Part shown: one piece after another, positions 11,604 through 20,722 of the stretch
Layout: each line of letters opens with the position of its first letter
How positions within the stretch are numbered: the stretch's first letter is position 1
Assembly (NCBI GenBank): GCA_002005505.1
Contig: MVGU01001548.1
Location: 32,501-62,500, forward strand
Origin: Botryococcus braunii
Taxonomy: Eukaryota; Chlorophyta; Trebouxiophyceae
Direction of reading: 5' to 3'
Length of the DNA stretch: 30,000 nucleotides
Translations under genes and position numbers: made by a program
Notes under the pieces: generated by a model
The model's database searches: none
Seen by the model: the letters and a program-made list of their open reading frames with translations, nothing else
Told to the model about the DNA's origin: nothing

Positions 11604-14600
11604 TCACAGAAACTTGGCCAGTCCCAGTGAGTTACGATGTCCCAGAAACACTTGTCTAACTAGTGGTTTGGTAAAAATGTCAGCCACATTTCTAGCAGAT
11701 TGAATGTACTTGAATTCAACCTGCCCCTTTGCAATAGCTTCACGTGCGAAATGACAGCTAATTGCAATATGCTTTGTGTGTTTGGAGTACACCGGATTCC
11801 TCAGGTGGTTTATACACCCTTGGTTGTCACAATGAATCTTCACTATCCACGGTAACACTCCAATTTCCTCCAGGAAACCTCTCAGCCAATTTGCTTCCTT
11901 CACAACAGCACTTGCTGCCATGAATTCAGCCTCCACTGTTGAAGTGGCAACAGCAGATTGCTTTTTACTTCCCCACACTACTGCTCCTCCAAACACAGTG
12001 AGGACAAAGCCAGTGGTAGAGAAGCGATGATCCTGATCACCTCCATAGTCGGCATCCACATAGCCTTCTAGCTCTATCTCCCCCCCTCCGAGAGTTAGAA
12101 CCAAATCTCGGGTTCCTTTCAGATACTTCAACACACGGATGGCTTCATTCCAATGTGCTGTGGTGGGAGATATGCGATAACGAGACAATACACCTACTGC
12201 CTGAGCTATATCGGGACGTGTGGTGTTGGCTATATACAGAAGAGACCCTACTAACTCACAGTAACGGTGACCTGGAGGTAGTGGACTGCCAGCACCAATG
12301 CTGTCGCTCCCATCTCTCGGTGCAGGCCTTTGGGACATTACGAAATCTTTTGTCATGGGAGTATCAGGTCCCACTGACTCAAGATCCAAGCCAAATTTCT
12401 CTACAAGTGCATCGATTTTAGGGATGCAACTCAGGGTGATCAGCCCTTTATCTCTATCTCTCATCACTTGACATCCCAAGAAATCCTTCACTTCCCCAAG
12501 ATCATGGATGGTGAATTCTTTCTTGAGAAGTCCCTTCACTCTCTCGATTTCTGACATGCCCTTGGAAACTATCAGAAGATCATCAACATAGATCAGCACA
12601 TAGGACTTTCCTCCATCAGTAGAGCATCTCACATACACTCCCGCATCACTCTTGCACACCTCATACCCCATGACTTCAAGTTTGTCATTCAGGGTTTTGT
12701 GCCAGGCACGTGGAGCCTGCTTCAGGCCATACAACGCCTTTCTCAATCGGCACACAATATTCTTATCACCATTCTCAAAGCCAGGAGGTTGCGTTACATA
12801 TACTTCCTCCTCGAGCTCACCATTCAGAAAGGCGGTCTTAACGTCCACCTGATGAATTTCACAGCCCTCTCTTGCAGCAACAGCAAGCAGAGCTCTTCTA
12901 GCTCCATAGCTACTAGTAGGAGCAAAGACCTCCATCACATCCACTCCAGGGATTTGTCTGCATCCCTGTGCCACTAATCTGGCCTTGAATCTCACAACAT
13001 TGCCATGTGCATCCATTTTCACTGAAAATATCCAGTGAACTGGAATAACCTTATGTCCACGAGGTCTCGGAACATACTCCATGACCTCATGAGTATCTAG
13101 AGAATTTTGCTCTTCCTGCATAGCTGCCTTCCAGTATTCCCACTGGGGAGACATCTGTGCTTCTCTCAAATTAGAGGGAACGTGAATTTTCCCAAATCTG
13201 ACACCTGTGTGCTTTTCCTCTGAATTGCCTGATTTTCTCTCACTTTGTCCAGAACCCACTACTCTTCCACTGACACTCGCTGAGTTACACATCACAGGCT
13301 CTCCAGTAGAAGTAGAATGCTCTCTCATAGCACGCTCTCGCTTGGACTCACACTTGGCTTTGCACAAGTTACTCTGCTCATCCCTCACATCATCCTCCCA
13401 TGCACAGGTACCTCTCGGACAGTCTTTGTAATTTGGAATCCCTTCACATTGTCCAGACTTCCGATTCACCTCCTCAGACACACTCTGACATGCCTGCAAG
13501 AGTTCAGACTCTTCAGGTCTCTCACAAGCAACATCGGGATATGGCAGAGTGTCTGCATACTTCCCCTGATTTATGTGATCCACATGCCTCTCAGACCGAC
13601 TGCATGTCACTGTTGGGAGTGACCTCACATCTCTGACATCACTCTCCCAGGCACAGGTACCTCTCAGTGAGCACTTGTAATTTGGTCTGTCTCCACAATG
13701 TCTGTGCTCCTGATTCACCTCCTCCTCTCGTCCCTTACATGGAGTCAAGGATGCAGATCCTGTCTCCCGCTCACAATCATGTTTGGCTGGTGCAGAGAAA
13801 GCATATGATGCTTCCTCTGACCGGTGGCTGCCACCACAGTCCCGTCCAGGAGTGCTCTGACTGGACGGGTTGCCAGAAGAACTCTGCATGGTCACATCTC
13901 TTACATTTCTCTCAGTCACTGAACAAGACCCACCCATACTGCTCAGCTCCCCGGGACCATTTGCAGCTTTGCATGTAGCTGCCCCCCTCACTGCACTCAC
14001 ATGCAATTCATGCCCCTCATGTGAATCACCCTCTAGCTGCACTTCCCCTGGTCCCTGTGACAGAGAGTCACATTCAGTCAACCCCTCTCGCTCTCTGCTC
14101 TCTCCCTTCTCCTGTGGCAGCAGGAGGTCTTTGGCGGCAGTGCGTTGTTCGTGTCGTTGAGCCCGGGTCAGGCCATCCAATTGGTGGTTGCGGCAATCAG
14201 ACCTAGTTGGTCTGAGGACCTCCTGGGCTCGCTCCATCTGCGGTCGAAGGTGGGAGTCCTGTCTCACTCCTCTGGCTAAGTCCTGTACTGCCTCCAGGGT
14301 TTGATCCATCTCCACTGGGTCACACAGTCTTCTGGATTCAGGCTCGGGCTCAGCCTCACTGGGGGGTCCTGTGACAGGCTGTGTGGGGAGGTTGCTGGAG
14401 GCTGGCAGGTACTCAGGCTCACTGTGTGGGTCATCAAGATCTGTCTCAAGGCTGATGTTGGTTGTGCCAGGGGAGGTGCCGGGAAAGACTGGGGGAGTGT
14501 CACTTGCAGAGGGCTCAGGACACAGAAACTCTGTAGACTGTGTTGAGGAAACGCTCATGCCAACCCGAGAGGCTCCCCTGAGGTGCTCCACGAAAACCAC

Positions 14601-17006
14601 ATCTCTGCTCTCCTTCCAGATACCCCCTCCCACATAGATCCGATAGGCTTTGGAGGAGGCTGAGTAACCAGTAAGCATCCCTGGCACAGTTTTAGGGGAA
14701 AACACAGAGCGCTGGACATCAGGAATGTGCACAAAGGCCAAGCAACCCCAGGTACGCAGTGGGGTTACATTTGGTTTGTAGCCAAAAAATAATTCTGATG
14801 GCGTGCGGTCCCTCCCGGTACTGGGACCCATGTTCAGTAGGGTGCATGCAGTTTCCAGGGCCTCCTTCCACAACGTTGGACTGGCAGCTGCAAAAGCCAG
14901 AAGAGTCCTGGTACGTTCCTTGAGGGTGCGATTGGCTCTTTCAGCCGCTCCATTCTGTTGCGGGGTGTAAGGAGCTGAGGTCTCCAATTTAGTCCCCTGG
15001 GATGCACAAAATTCTTTGAACGTGGCATTCAGAAATTCAGTTCCACGGTCACACCGGACACACTTCACTTTGGTTTTCTTCTGGGTCTGCCAGTATAGAA
15101 TGAGGTCCCTCACAGCAGCACTGATGGCATCTTTGGACTTCACAGGCAGGACCGCCTTTAACTGAGATGACTCATCCAAAGCAGTCACCCAGTAACGTTC
15201 ACCAGTTACTGCAGCAGGAAAAATGGGGCCCACAGTGTCAATATGTACTCTGTCAAGTGGTTCAACAGCTGGTCTACTGCTTATTCCAAATGGAGGCCGA
15301 GACGTCTTTCCCTCAATACATGCTTCACAGTAGACTGGACAATTGGAGCAGGGACATAGGGATGTATCAAGTCCCGAGACCAGGTCCTCATTGGTTAGGC
15401 GCTGCATCCATGTTTCACCTGGATGTCCCATTCTGCTATGCCAGAGGTATCGTCTGGCACAGTTGTGTGAGTTTTGGGTGGGGGTTTTGGACTTCACAGC
15501 AGCTGAAATTCTTCTGTGGTTAACACTGGGACTCAGAGCTACAACTTGATGAATATAAAATAGCCCTTTCTCTGCACTGATCCGAGACCTCCAGCTGTTT
15601 GGACCACAGACTTCAGTGAACGCTCCAACATCATCTGTGCGAAAGACTGCCCCATCCCGCAATGCTGCAGATACTGACAGTATGTTTGAGGTTGCAGAAG
15701 GAACACACTGAACATGATGTATCCACAGGGGAACTCCCACTCGACTGAGGATGCAGACAGAGCCTGATGCTACAATTCCTCCAGTGGCATCTGAAGTGGC
15801 CAGATGTAATGGGATGGGTTTGGCATGCACAGTTGGATTATGTAGTAGGGTCACATCATTCACCAGATGTACAGATGCTCCACTGTCCACCAGCCAGGAT
15901 TGCAGAGACGAATTTCTGACAGGAGTCTTCAGGATGTTGAGGGAAATTATGTATGGCATACCTCCAGGTGGTGGAGGTGGGGGAGCTGGGGGTTGGAACC
16001 ATGCCGGAAAGGCATCCAGTCCAGGGTGCGCCAGCTGGGCTGCAGGAGGGTGTGGGCCACCCATATGTGGAGGTCCCTGTGGCCACATTCCCTGCAATTG
16101 TTGGACCGCTGCCACTACGTTCCGTTGGGTCTCCTCGTCCCGCTTCCTCTTTCGACAGTCCCTCCAGTAATGCCCCTTCTTATTGCAGTAGTTGCAGATG
16201 CCCTTAGTCTCGGACTTGGCCTCAGAGACAGTTGGTTGGGCCTGCTGATGGACTGCACTGGCAGCTGGTGGGGTATTGGCTCCACTGGAGCCTTGTCCAA
16301 GAGCCAAAACCCTTGGTTGGCGAGGAGCATATTCATCAAAACCCACTGCAGCTGCTGTGTTGCGCAGAAGTCCAGCCAGCTTCTCCAGGGGTTGTGCTGC
16401 AGCAGTTGTGATCATTCCTGGCTCTTTAGCTGCATCAGGCAAGCCCTGCACAATCTGGGTTGCAACGTGTGCATCCAGTAGAGCATGGTTGTTCCTGTCA
16501 AGGCATGCCTTCAGGTTGATCATTCTGTTGACATATTGCGAAATCGTCTCGTCATGTTTCATTCCCTGGCTCATTTCTTGGAGCCAATCTGCATTGGCCT
16601 CGATATTATATCCACCAATAAACTTTCTGCAGATGAACTCATATGCATCATAAGCAGAGGGCAGATTAGACAGAGGTCCCAGCCATTCCTCTGGGACTGA
16701 CTCATAAATCAGTAACATTGCGGCTGCGTCATGTGCTGTACCAGGCATAGCCTCCAGGATGGCAGGCAAAGACCCTTTTGACTCATTTGCTGCCAAAAAT
16801 GCATTCTTCCAAACAATAATATTTGTCCCCCGTTCCTTCAGTTTTATGTGTACCTTGACATTTGTTGGGATAATCTTGGGCAGCTCATCTCCGCTGCCTC
16901 TTGAGGTGCTGGGAGTACACGGTTCTCTGATGGGTGTGGATGAGGCTGGTTCACTGCTTGACGTTGATGCTCCACTAGCTGATGATCCTTTCTTCTTGGA
17001 AGTCAT
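11604..17006 (-). CDS. Ty1/copia gag-pol polyprotein, intact, 1800 aa
   Basis: A single open frame encodes all retrotransposition functions. It has a gag region (about 45-240) with a CCHC zinc knuckle (C271, C274, H279, C284). The aspartic protease site is DSG at 374-376. The integrase has an HHCC zinc module (H523, H528, C560, C563) and a catalytic triad D590, D653, E689 with 35 residues between the last two. Reverse transcriptase (about 1310-1555) has QVDVKTAFLNGELEEEVY and the YVDD box at 1473-1476. RNase H has D1651, E1692 and D1727. The start ATG 17006 overlaps the stop of an upstream ORF (ATGA). Residues about 815-1265, between integrase and reverse transcriptase, are a long hydrophilic spacer with a duplicated Cys-containing module (PNYK...RGTCAWE at about 1108 and 1191). 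No stop or frameshift breaks the frame. Gag and pol are fused, as in most copia elements. An 1800-residue length exceeds the roughly 1400 typical of copia, mainly because of the spacer. Confidence 0.97.
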   Translation of the reverse strand: MTSKKKGSSASGASTSSSEPASSTPIREPCTPSTSRGSGDELPKIIPTNVKVHIKLKERGTNIIVWKNAFLAANESKGSLPAILEAMPGTAHDAAAMLLIYESVPEEWLGPLSNLPSAYDAYEFICRKFIGGYNIEANADWLQEMSQGMKHDETISQYVNRMINLKACLDRNNHALLDAHVATQIVQGLPDAAKEPGMITTAAAQPLEKLAGLLRNTAAAVGFDEYAPRQPRVLALGQGSSGANTPPAASAVHQQAQPTVSEAKSETKGICNYCNKKGHYWRDCRKRKRDEETQRNVVAAVQQLQGMWPQGPPHMGGPHPPAAQLAHPGLDAFPAWFQPPAPPPPPPGGMPYIISLNILKTPVRNSSLQSWLVDSGASVHLVNDVTLLHNPTVHAKPIPLHLATSDATGGIVASGSVCILSRVGVPLWIHHVQCVPSATSNILSVSAALRDGAVFRTDDVGAFTEVCGPNSWRSRISAEKGLFYIHQVVALSPSVNHRRISAAVKSKTPTQNSHNCARRYLWHSRMGHPGETWMQRLTNEDLVSGLDTSLCPCSNCPVYCEACIEGKTSRPPFGISSRPAVEPLDRVHIDTVGPIFPAAVTGERYWVTALDESSQLKAVLPVKSKDAISAAVRDLILYWQTQKKTKVKCVRCDRGTEFLNATFKEFCASQGTKLETSAPYTPQQNGAAERANRTLKERTRTLLAFAAASPTLWKEALETACTLLNMGPSTGRDRTPSELFFGYKPNVTPLRTWGCLAFVHIPDVQRSVFSPKTVPGMLTGYSASSKAYRIYVGGGIWKESRDVVFVEHLRGASRVGMSVSSTQSTEFLCPEPSASDTPPVFPGTSPGTTNISLETDLDDPHSEPEYLPASSNLPTQPVTGPPSEAEPEPESRRLCDPVEMDQTLEAVQDLARGVRQDSHLRPQMERAQEVLRPTRSDCRNHQLDGLTRAQRHEQRTAAKDLLLPQEKGESREREGLTECDSLSQGPGEVQLEGDSHEGHELHVSAVRGAATCKAANGPGELSSMGGSCSVTERNVRDVTMQSSSGNPSSQSTPGRDCGGSHRSEEASYAFSAPAKHDCERETGSASLTPCKGREEEVNQEHRHCGDRPNYKCSLRGTCAWESDVRDVRSLPTVTCSRSERHVDHINQGKYADTLPYPDVACERPEESELLQACQSVSEEVNRKSGQCEGIPNYKDCPRGTCAWEDDVRDEQSNLCKAKCESKRERAMREHSTSTGEPVMCNSASVSGRVVGSGQSERKSGNSEEKHTGVRFGKIHVPSNLREAQMSPQWEYWKAAMQEEQNSLDTHEVMEYVPRPRGHKVIPVHWIFSVKMDAHGNVVRFKARLVAQGCRQIPGVDVMEVFAPTSSYGARRALLAVAAREGCEIHQVDVKTAFLNGELEEEVYVTQPPGFENGDKNIVCRLRKALYGLKQAPRAWHKTLNDKLEVMGYEVCKSDAGVYVRCSTDGGKSYVLIYVDDLLIVSKGMSEIERVKGLLKKEFTIHDLGEVKDFLGCQVMRDRDKGLITLSCIPKIDALVEKFGLDLESVGPDTPMTKDFVMSQRPAPRDGSDSIGAGSPLPPGHRYCELVGSLLYIANTTRPDIAQAVGVLSRYRISPTTAHWNEAIRVLKYLKGTRDLVLTLGGGEIELEGYVDADYGGDQDHRFSTTGFVLTVFGGAVVWGSKKQSAVATSTVEAEFMAASAVVKEANWLRGFLEEIGVLPWIVKIHCDNQGCINHLRNPVYSKHTKHIAISCHFAREAIAKGQVEFKYIQSARNVADIFTKPLVRQVFLGHRNSLGLAKFL

Positions 17007-17275
17007 AATTCCCCAGTTGTCTTATAACTCCAGTACTCGCAAGGTAGCAGCAAGATCTTACTTCTGAACCAGGTGGGTTGAGCTAACGGACAGCCAACGT
17101 GAAGGTGAAAGATGTAGTCTTTGACGATAAAGGCTCTCTCGTCAGGATTGCGGTCTCCACGTTGTCCTCCTTCTCTGATTAGTTCGTTGTATGACGGAGG
17201 TCCTGATCTCAAGCGCGCTGGAACGTTGAGGTTGGTGGTCTTCCTGGCTGTTTGCTTTGTCCGCTTCTTCGCCAT
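17003..17275 (-). CDS. Leader ORF with histone-H3-tail-like N-terminus (90 aa)
   Basis: This ORF sits in the element's leader between the primer-binding site and gag-pol. It starts at ATG 17275 and ends with a TGA that overlaps the gag-pol ATG (ATGA, 17003-17006), an arrangement suited to termination-reinitiation. Residues 5-14 read RTKQTARKTT, which matches histone H3 residues 2-11 (RTKQTARKST) at nine of ten positions. The preceding MAKK makes it strongly basic. After residue 14 nothing resembles a histone fold; the rest is of unknown type with a hydrophobic patch. I see no second copy for comparison, so whether it is translated is unknown. It could be a chance open frame in a 336-base leader, although the H3 match argues against pure chance. 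Confidence 0.45.
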   Translation of the reverse strand: MAKKRTKQTARKTTNLNVPARLRSGPPSYNELIREGGQRGDRNPDERAFIVKDYIFHLHVGCPLAQPTWFRSKILLLPCEYWSYKTTGEL

Positions 17276-17329
17276 TCACAGTCTAGTGAGCTCCGATTTA
17301 GGCGCCACCCACTCTCAGCATCCGAGCCC

Positions 17330-17343
17330 GTGGGCCCATAACC
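17330..17343 (-). promoter_or_regulatory. Primer-binding site, initiator-Met half-tRNA type
   Basis: Immediately inside the 5' LTR the coding strand reads GGTTATGGGCCCAC, with no spacer. Its complement GTGGGCCCATAACC matches the anticodon arm of eukaryotic initiator tRNA-Met around the CAU anticodon, ending near nucleotide 39. Drosophila copia uses the same strategy, priming from a 5' half of initiator tRNA rather than the 3' CCA end. The usual 3'-end PBS (TGGTATCAGAGC) is absent here. Confidence 0.8.
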
Positions 17344-18034
17344 TGAAATATTCTGGGCTTGGCGTATCCTGCATGGTGGCGGCACGGAGGGTGTTAGACG
17401 ATGTCCTCCTACTTGTGCGTTGTTAAGTAGGCACGGACATATACAAGTCAAGGACTGGTTAGCAACTGATTGATAGACACCCGGAGTGCCACTATAGTTC
17501 CAAACAAATGTTACAATATCTCTCATCTCTCCTAACAAGGTGACGCAGTTCAAACACGCCTAACCTGCTCTCACCCAGGTCGTGTTCATTACTTTGTCCG
17601 ATGAGCTAAACTCAACTCTATATGTCTAACATGTTCTAACAATGTTCATCTGAGTGCTAAATCCAGGAATACAATAAGGATTAAGTCACCTGCATGGTGG
17701 CGGCACGGAGGGTGTTAGACGATGTCCTCCTACTTGTGCGTTGTTAAGTAGGCACGGACATATACAAGTCAAGGACTGGTTAGCAACTGATTGATAGACA
17801 CCCGGAGTGCCACTATAGTTCCAACCAAGTGCCTTCCCTATCCGTGCTTGCCCCATATGCCTCCTTTCTACAAACGTGTCTGTAACTTGCGTTATGATAG
17901 TCTTCGTTCAAATGCATGTATTGCCTGGCAGAACTCAGGGTTCTGCCTCTCTTTCCTAATTGGTATTGTCTTCATACGGAGACTTGCCATTATTACTCCT
18001 CTGAGGGAAAGGCATAAAATTAATTAACACAACA
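17344..18034 (-). repeat. 5' LTR of copia element (691 bp)
   Basis: This LTR carries the element's promoter by position, since the coding strand is minus. It is identical to the 3' LTR except for two substitutions at about 17505-17509. The 143-bp internal direct repeat is present at 17368-17510 and 17689-17831. The outer terminus is followed by CCTTC, the target-site duplication. I could not assign a TATA box or polyadenylation signal with confidence. Confidence 0.95.
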
Positions 18035-18039
18035 CCTTC
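18035..18039. other. Target-site duplication, right (CCTTC)
   Basis: It matches the five bases at 10890-10894. The host sequence resumes with CCAGGACATTTCGG, exactly as in the empty site of copy B (about 23347 onward). Confidence 0.95.
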
Positions 18040-18226
18040 CAGGACATTTCGGTTTTAAAGCTTTGTACTGATCAGGTGAGCTAGCATTCAGGAGCTCATG
18101 TACCCGAGGAGCCACCTATGCATACATAGGTGTCCCCATGCACAAATATTACCGTGGCTTGGTCTGCATTTTTCATCTACATATGCATGGTCATGACCTT
18201 GTTTAGAGGCGTTCCGGTTGCAGTTT

Positions 18227-18676
18227 ATGCGGAACCTTCATAGGAGCGCCCAGAACTGGTGGCAAAGAATCTTTGCCGCCCACGACAAAGCAGCTGGGCA
18301 GCATGCCAGCGGGGAGCGGCTTTCTGGCAGCGGGACGGGCAGCACCCCTCGAGCTCCATCAAGGCCGGCAAATCCAGGTGGTGCTTATGCCAATGGGGTT
18401 GGCATAGCCCGGGCATCTCGGGGCAACAAAAGGCCTGGCGGGCAGATGCCTGTTCAGCCAAGCTGGCGAGAGCTGGGCTATAAGCAACGGTCACGTTGGT
18501 TCTGGCCACAATTCGTTCTTAATTGGCAAGTTCCAGTGTGGTGGCCGCGCATACGCAGGGCCCCCGTGAGGGTTGCCCGCGTAGATATCCCTGTGGAGGC
18601 CGTGATCCTTGCATGCTGCTTAGCTCTGTTTAGAGTGCCCTGGAGGTTATGTACCACCATTCGTATCACTCTCTGA
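18227..18676 (+). CDS. Uncertain duplicated open frame, copy A (149 aa)
   Basis: The ATG frame opens MRNLHRSAQNWWQRIFAAH and contains one unit of the repeat that occurs three times in copy B. The first two thirds match the copy B product residue for residue with scattered substitutions. After APVRV the frames diverge, because copy B has one extra T. The opposite strand is also open over most of the segment in both copies. I do not recognise any domain. It may be a gene, a gene fragment or GC-rich non-coding DNA. Confidence 0.22.
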   Translation: MRNLHRSAQNWWQRIFAAHDKAAGQHASGERLSGSGTGSTPRAPSRPANPGGAYANGVGIARASRGNKRPGGQMPVQPSWRELGYKQRSRWFWPQFVLNWQVPVWWPRIRRAPVRVARVDIPVEAVILACCLALFRVPWRLCTTIRITL

Positions 18677-18840
18677 ACAGGTGCAGGAACTCCTCCCCGG
18701 AAGGTACTCCTGAGCAATGCAAGAGTCTCAGCTAGGCTAAGTACCCTTTTATATATAGCCATGGACTGCCCCAGCTTACGTAGCTAGCCAGCTAGGCCTA
18801 GGTGCCCTATACAACTCAGGAGCACCATGGCTCCTACCTG

Positions 18841-18966
18841 CTTATAATTATAAGTCAACAGGCTCGGCTTCGCCTCGGGTTTTCGAAAAATCCCCTGGTA
18901 CCTCGAAGCGGTGGAAGTATTCCGCTTGTACCACCCCGATCCCCATATAGCGGTGGTCTAACTAAT
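18841..18966. repeat. Segment present in copy A only, with hairpins
   Basis: Relative to copy B, about 120 bases separate GCTTA from ACCAAAACTG here, against seven in copy B. It starts with the 14-bp palindrome CTTATAATTATAAG (18841-18854). It also contains a stem made by GGTAC...AAGCGG and CCGCTT...GTACC (about 18896-18932). It could be a small inserted element in A or a deletion in B. No clear terminal inverted repeats or target duplication were found. Confidence 0.5.
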
Positions 18967-19424
18967 ACCAAAACTGACTTAGAAAAAGTCGAACTGCTTG
19001 GCTTACCATTTGGCCACGTGCACGGTGGACTATGGTGTTGATCAACACCTTGACCAAAGTGCCATGTACATTGACAAAAAAAGTTAGGAATGGGGCGTCA
19101 TATGTAGCTTTGGAGCTGGCAGCTGCGCGTTGTAAAGGGCAAGGGAAACTTTGAAGGGCAGAGTGTTTGTAGCGTTACCCGATGGATGTGCATACATGGG
19201 ACACCTGTTTTCTGTATCCGCCGGGTGATGTCCTGTCCGAACAGCAAATGGAGAATTCTTGTGTGCGAACACTAATCTTGCTCTCTCATCTAACACAGAG
19301 AGGGGGTGGGTGGGAGGCACACACAGAGTGGGACCAGTCTCCGCATGTGTGTGTCGTGTGAATCCCCTATCCTGAAAATGTAACAGCGTATACTTTATTT
19401 CAGAATATACCTGATCAAGTATAT

Positions 19425-19464
19425 ACAAGATATATACAAGATATATATATATATATATATATAA
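19425..19464. repeat. (TA)n microsatellite, copy A only
   Basis: After two copies of ACAAGATATAT the sequence becomes a pure TA run. At the equivalent place copy B has only GTATATTATGATATTG, so the array expanded after the duplication or was lost from B. Confidence 0.85.
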
Positions 19465-20453
19465 TGAGATTGACGACATGTGTTCTGCAAGTAGCCTTTA
19501 GGGACTACTCTGTAACAATTCGATGCAATGAAAACCAGGGGCCCGGGAACGGGGCAAGAACTCAAGTTTTGGGGCCATACCACTAGCACAGGCGCTTGCA
19601 CCTGCAAATACACAGTAGTAGCTTACATGCATGTGCATATGCAAGACGTCCATGAGTAAATCTAGTAGCGAAGAGGCTGCAGATGCATCTGGTGCAGTAC
19701 GCCGGTGCTTGCGTATGAATAGGCTTTGGTCACTGCTATCCTAGCTAGCACATGTGTACTTTACATCTGACGTACACGCTGCGTATACTGGCTTCCCCTG
19801 ATGAGCACTGTTTTGCGTACAGTGCAGTCAGGCACACCCAGTCCTGAAGATTGCCATCTTGCAAGTAGATTTGGAGGACCTCGACCGTCACACTTACCTT
19901 CAGTGAACAACCTCTTGAACCGTCAGACTGAACTCCTATGGGAGGGTCTAGACAGTCCGCTTCCAATCAAGGTTCTGCTTAGTGACATCAAAGGCGGTAA
20001 TCTCGCCTTCCCATGTGCCTCAGCGCAGGAGGCACTCGAACCCCATCTCCCGGATAGGAGATGAAATATTGTTACATCGTGCATGGACTTTCATGCGGTT
20101 ATCTTCAACCCAGCAAATTTCAAAGACTAGGATATCGTGACCTCCCTGTTGACAGCTGCTGTTGATGGTATTCTAAATGGACAGCACAGCAATTATCACG
20201 AACAGATAGTATGCATTTGGTGCTTCGAAACAACGAATCATGAGTGATGATTAGTAATGATCTACTATTTTGCATGCCCTGCTATTCGTCATGGGCCCCA
20301 GTTCCAACAAGGAGTCAATTTGCACTTCACACAACCATATATATTACATTACTATATATACCACGTTTCACCGTCTTTCCACCCTTTTTTTTGGCCACAT
20401 AATTTCCACTAATGGCACCGTTAGCGTCGATCAGAACACATTTAAGACATCCT

Positions 20454-20722
20454 GCAAAGTATTGCAATCATCAGCAACACTACCGAAAGACAGTTGGACA
20501 GCCCTATCTGCTTGACGGGCTTCACGAACTGGAGTTCCGCGACTTATGAACTGTTACAATGTTAATGTGTGATAGTGTGACTCTCTAAGTTAAGAACATA
20601 TAGGGATACCTGCAAATTTGTTTAAAGTATTGCAATCATCAGCAACACTAGCGAAAGACAGTTGGACAGCCCTATCCGCTTGACGGGCTTCACACACTGG
20701 GAGTTCGACAACTTATGAACTG
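20454..20722 (+). repeat. Two direct copies of a ~100-bp unit
   Basis: Both copies contain AAAGTATTGCAATCATCAGC, the phrase CGAAAGACAGTTGGACAGCC and end at ACTTATGAACTG. They differ at a handful of positions and are about 170 bp apart, separated by unrelated AT-rich DNA. Confidence 0.85.

Larger units (their letters stand above)
10895..18034 (-). mobile_element. Complete Ty1/copia LTR retrotransposon (7140 bp)
   Basis: The element is complete: 691-bp LTRs with TG...CA ends, a 5-bp target-site duplication, a primer-binding site, a polypurine tract and one uninterrupted gag-pol frame. The domain order protease, integrase, reverse transcriptase, RNase H defines the Ty1/copia superfamily (Pseudoviridae-type). 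LTR identity (two differences in 691) and the intact frame indicate recent insertion and possible competence. The allelic-like empty site in copy B confirms the exact boundaries and that insertion followed the duplication. Compared with typical copia elements of about 5 kb it is long. The extra length lies in the LTRs, the leader and a large spacer between integrase and reverse transcriptase. Confidence 0.97.
18040..20405 (+). repeat. Segmental duplication copy A, right arm
   Basis: It continues the alignment with copy B (23351-25806) from CAGGACATTTCGG to about GGCCACATAAT at 20405. Shared landmarks include CCTATACAACTCAGGAGCACC, GGATGTGCATACATGGGACACC-like text and GCAAGACGTCCATGAG. Differences are an extra segment at about 18847-18966, an extra (TA)n patch (about 19436-19463) and fewer units of the 126-bp repeat. 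Confidence 0.93.

Noticed and set aside
12155..16700. Many plus-strand frames of 60-200 codons
   Set aside because: Antisense shadows of the intact gag-pol frame, which carries all catalytic motifs.
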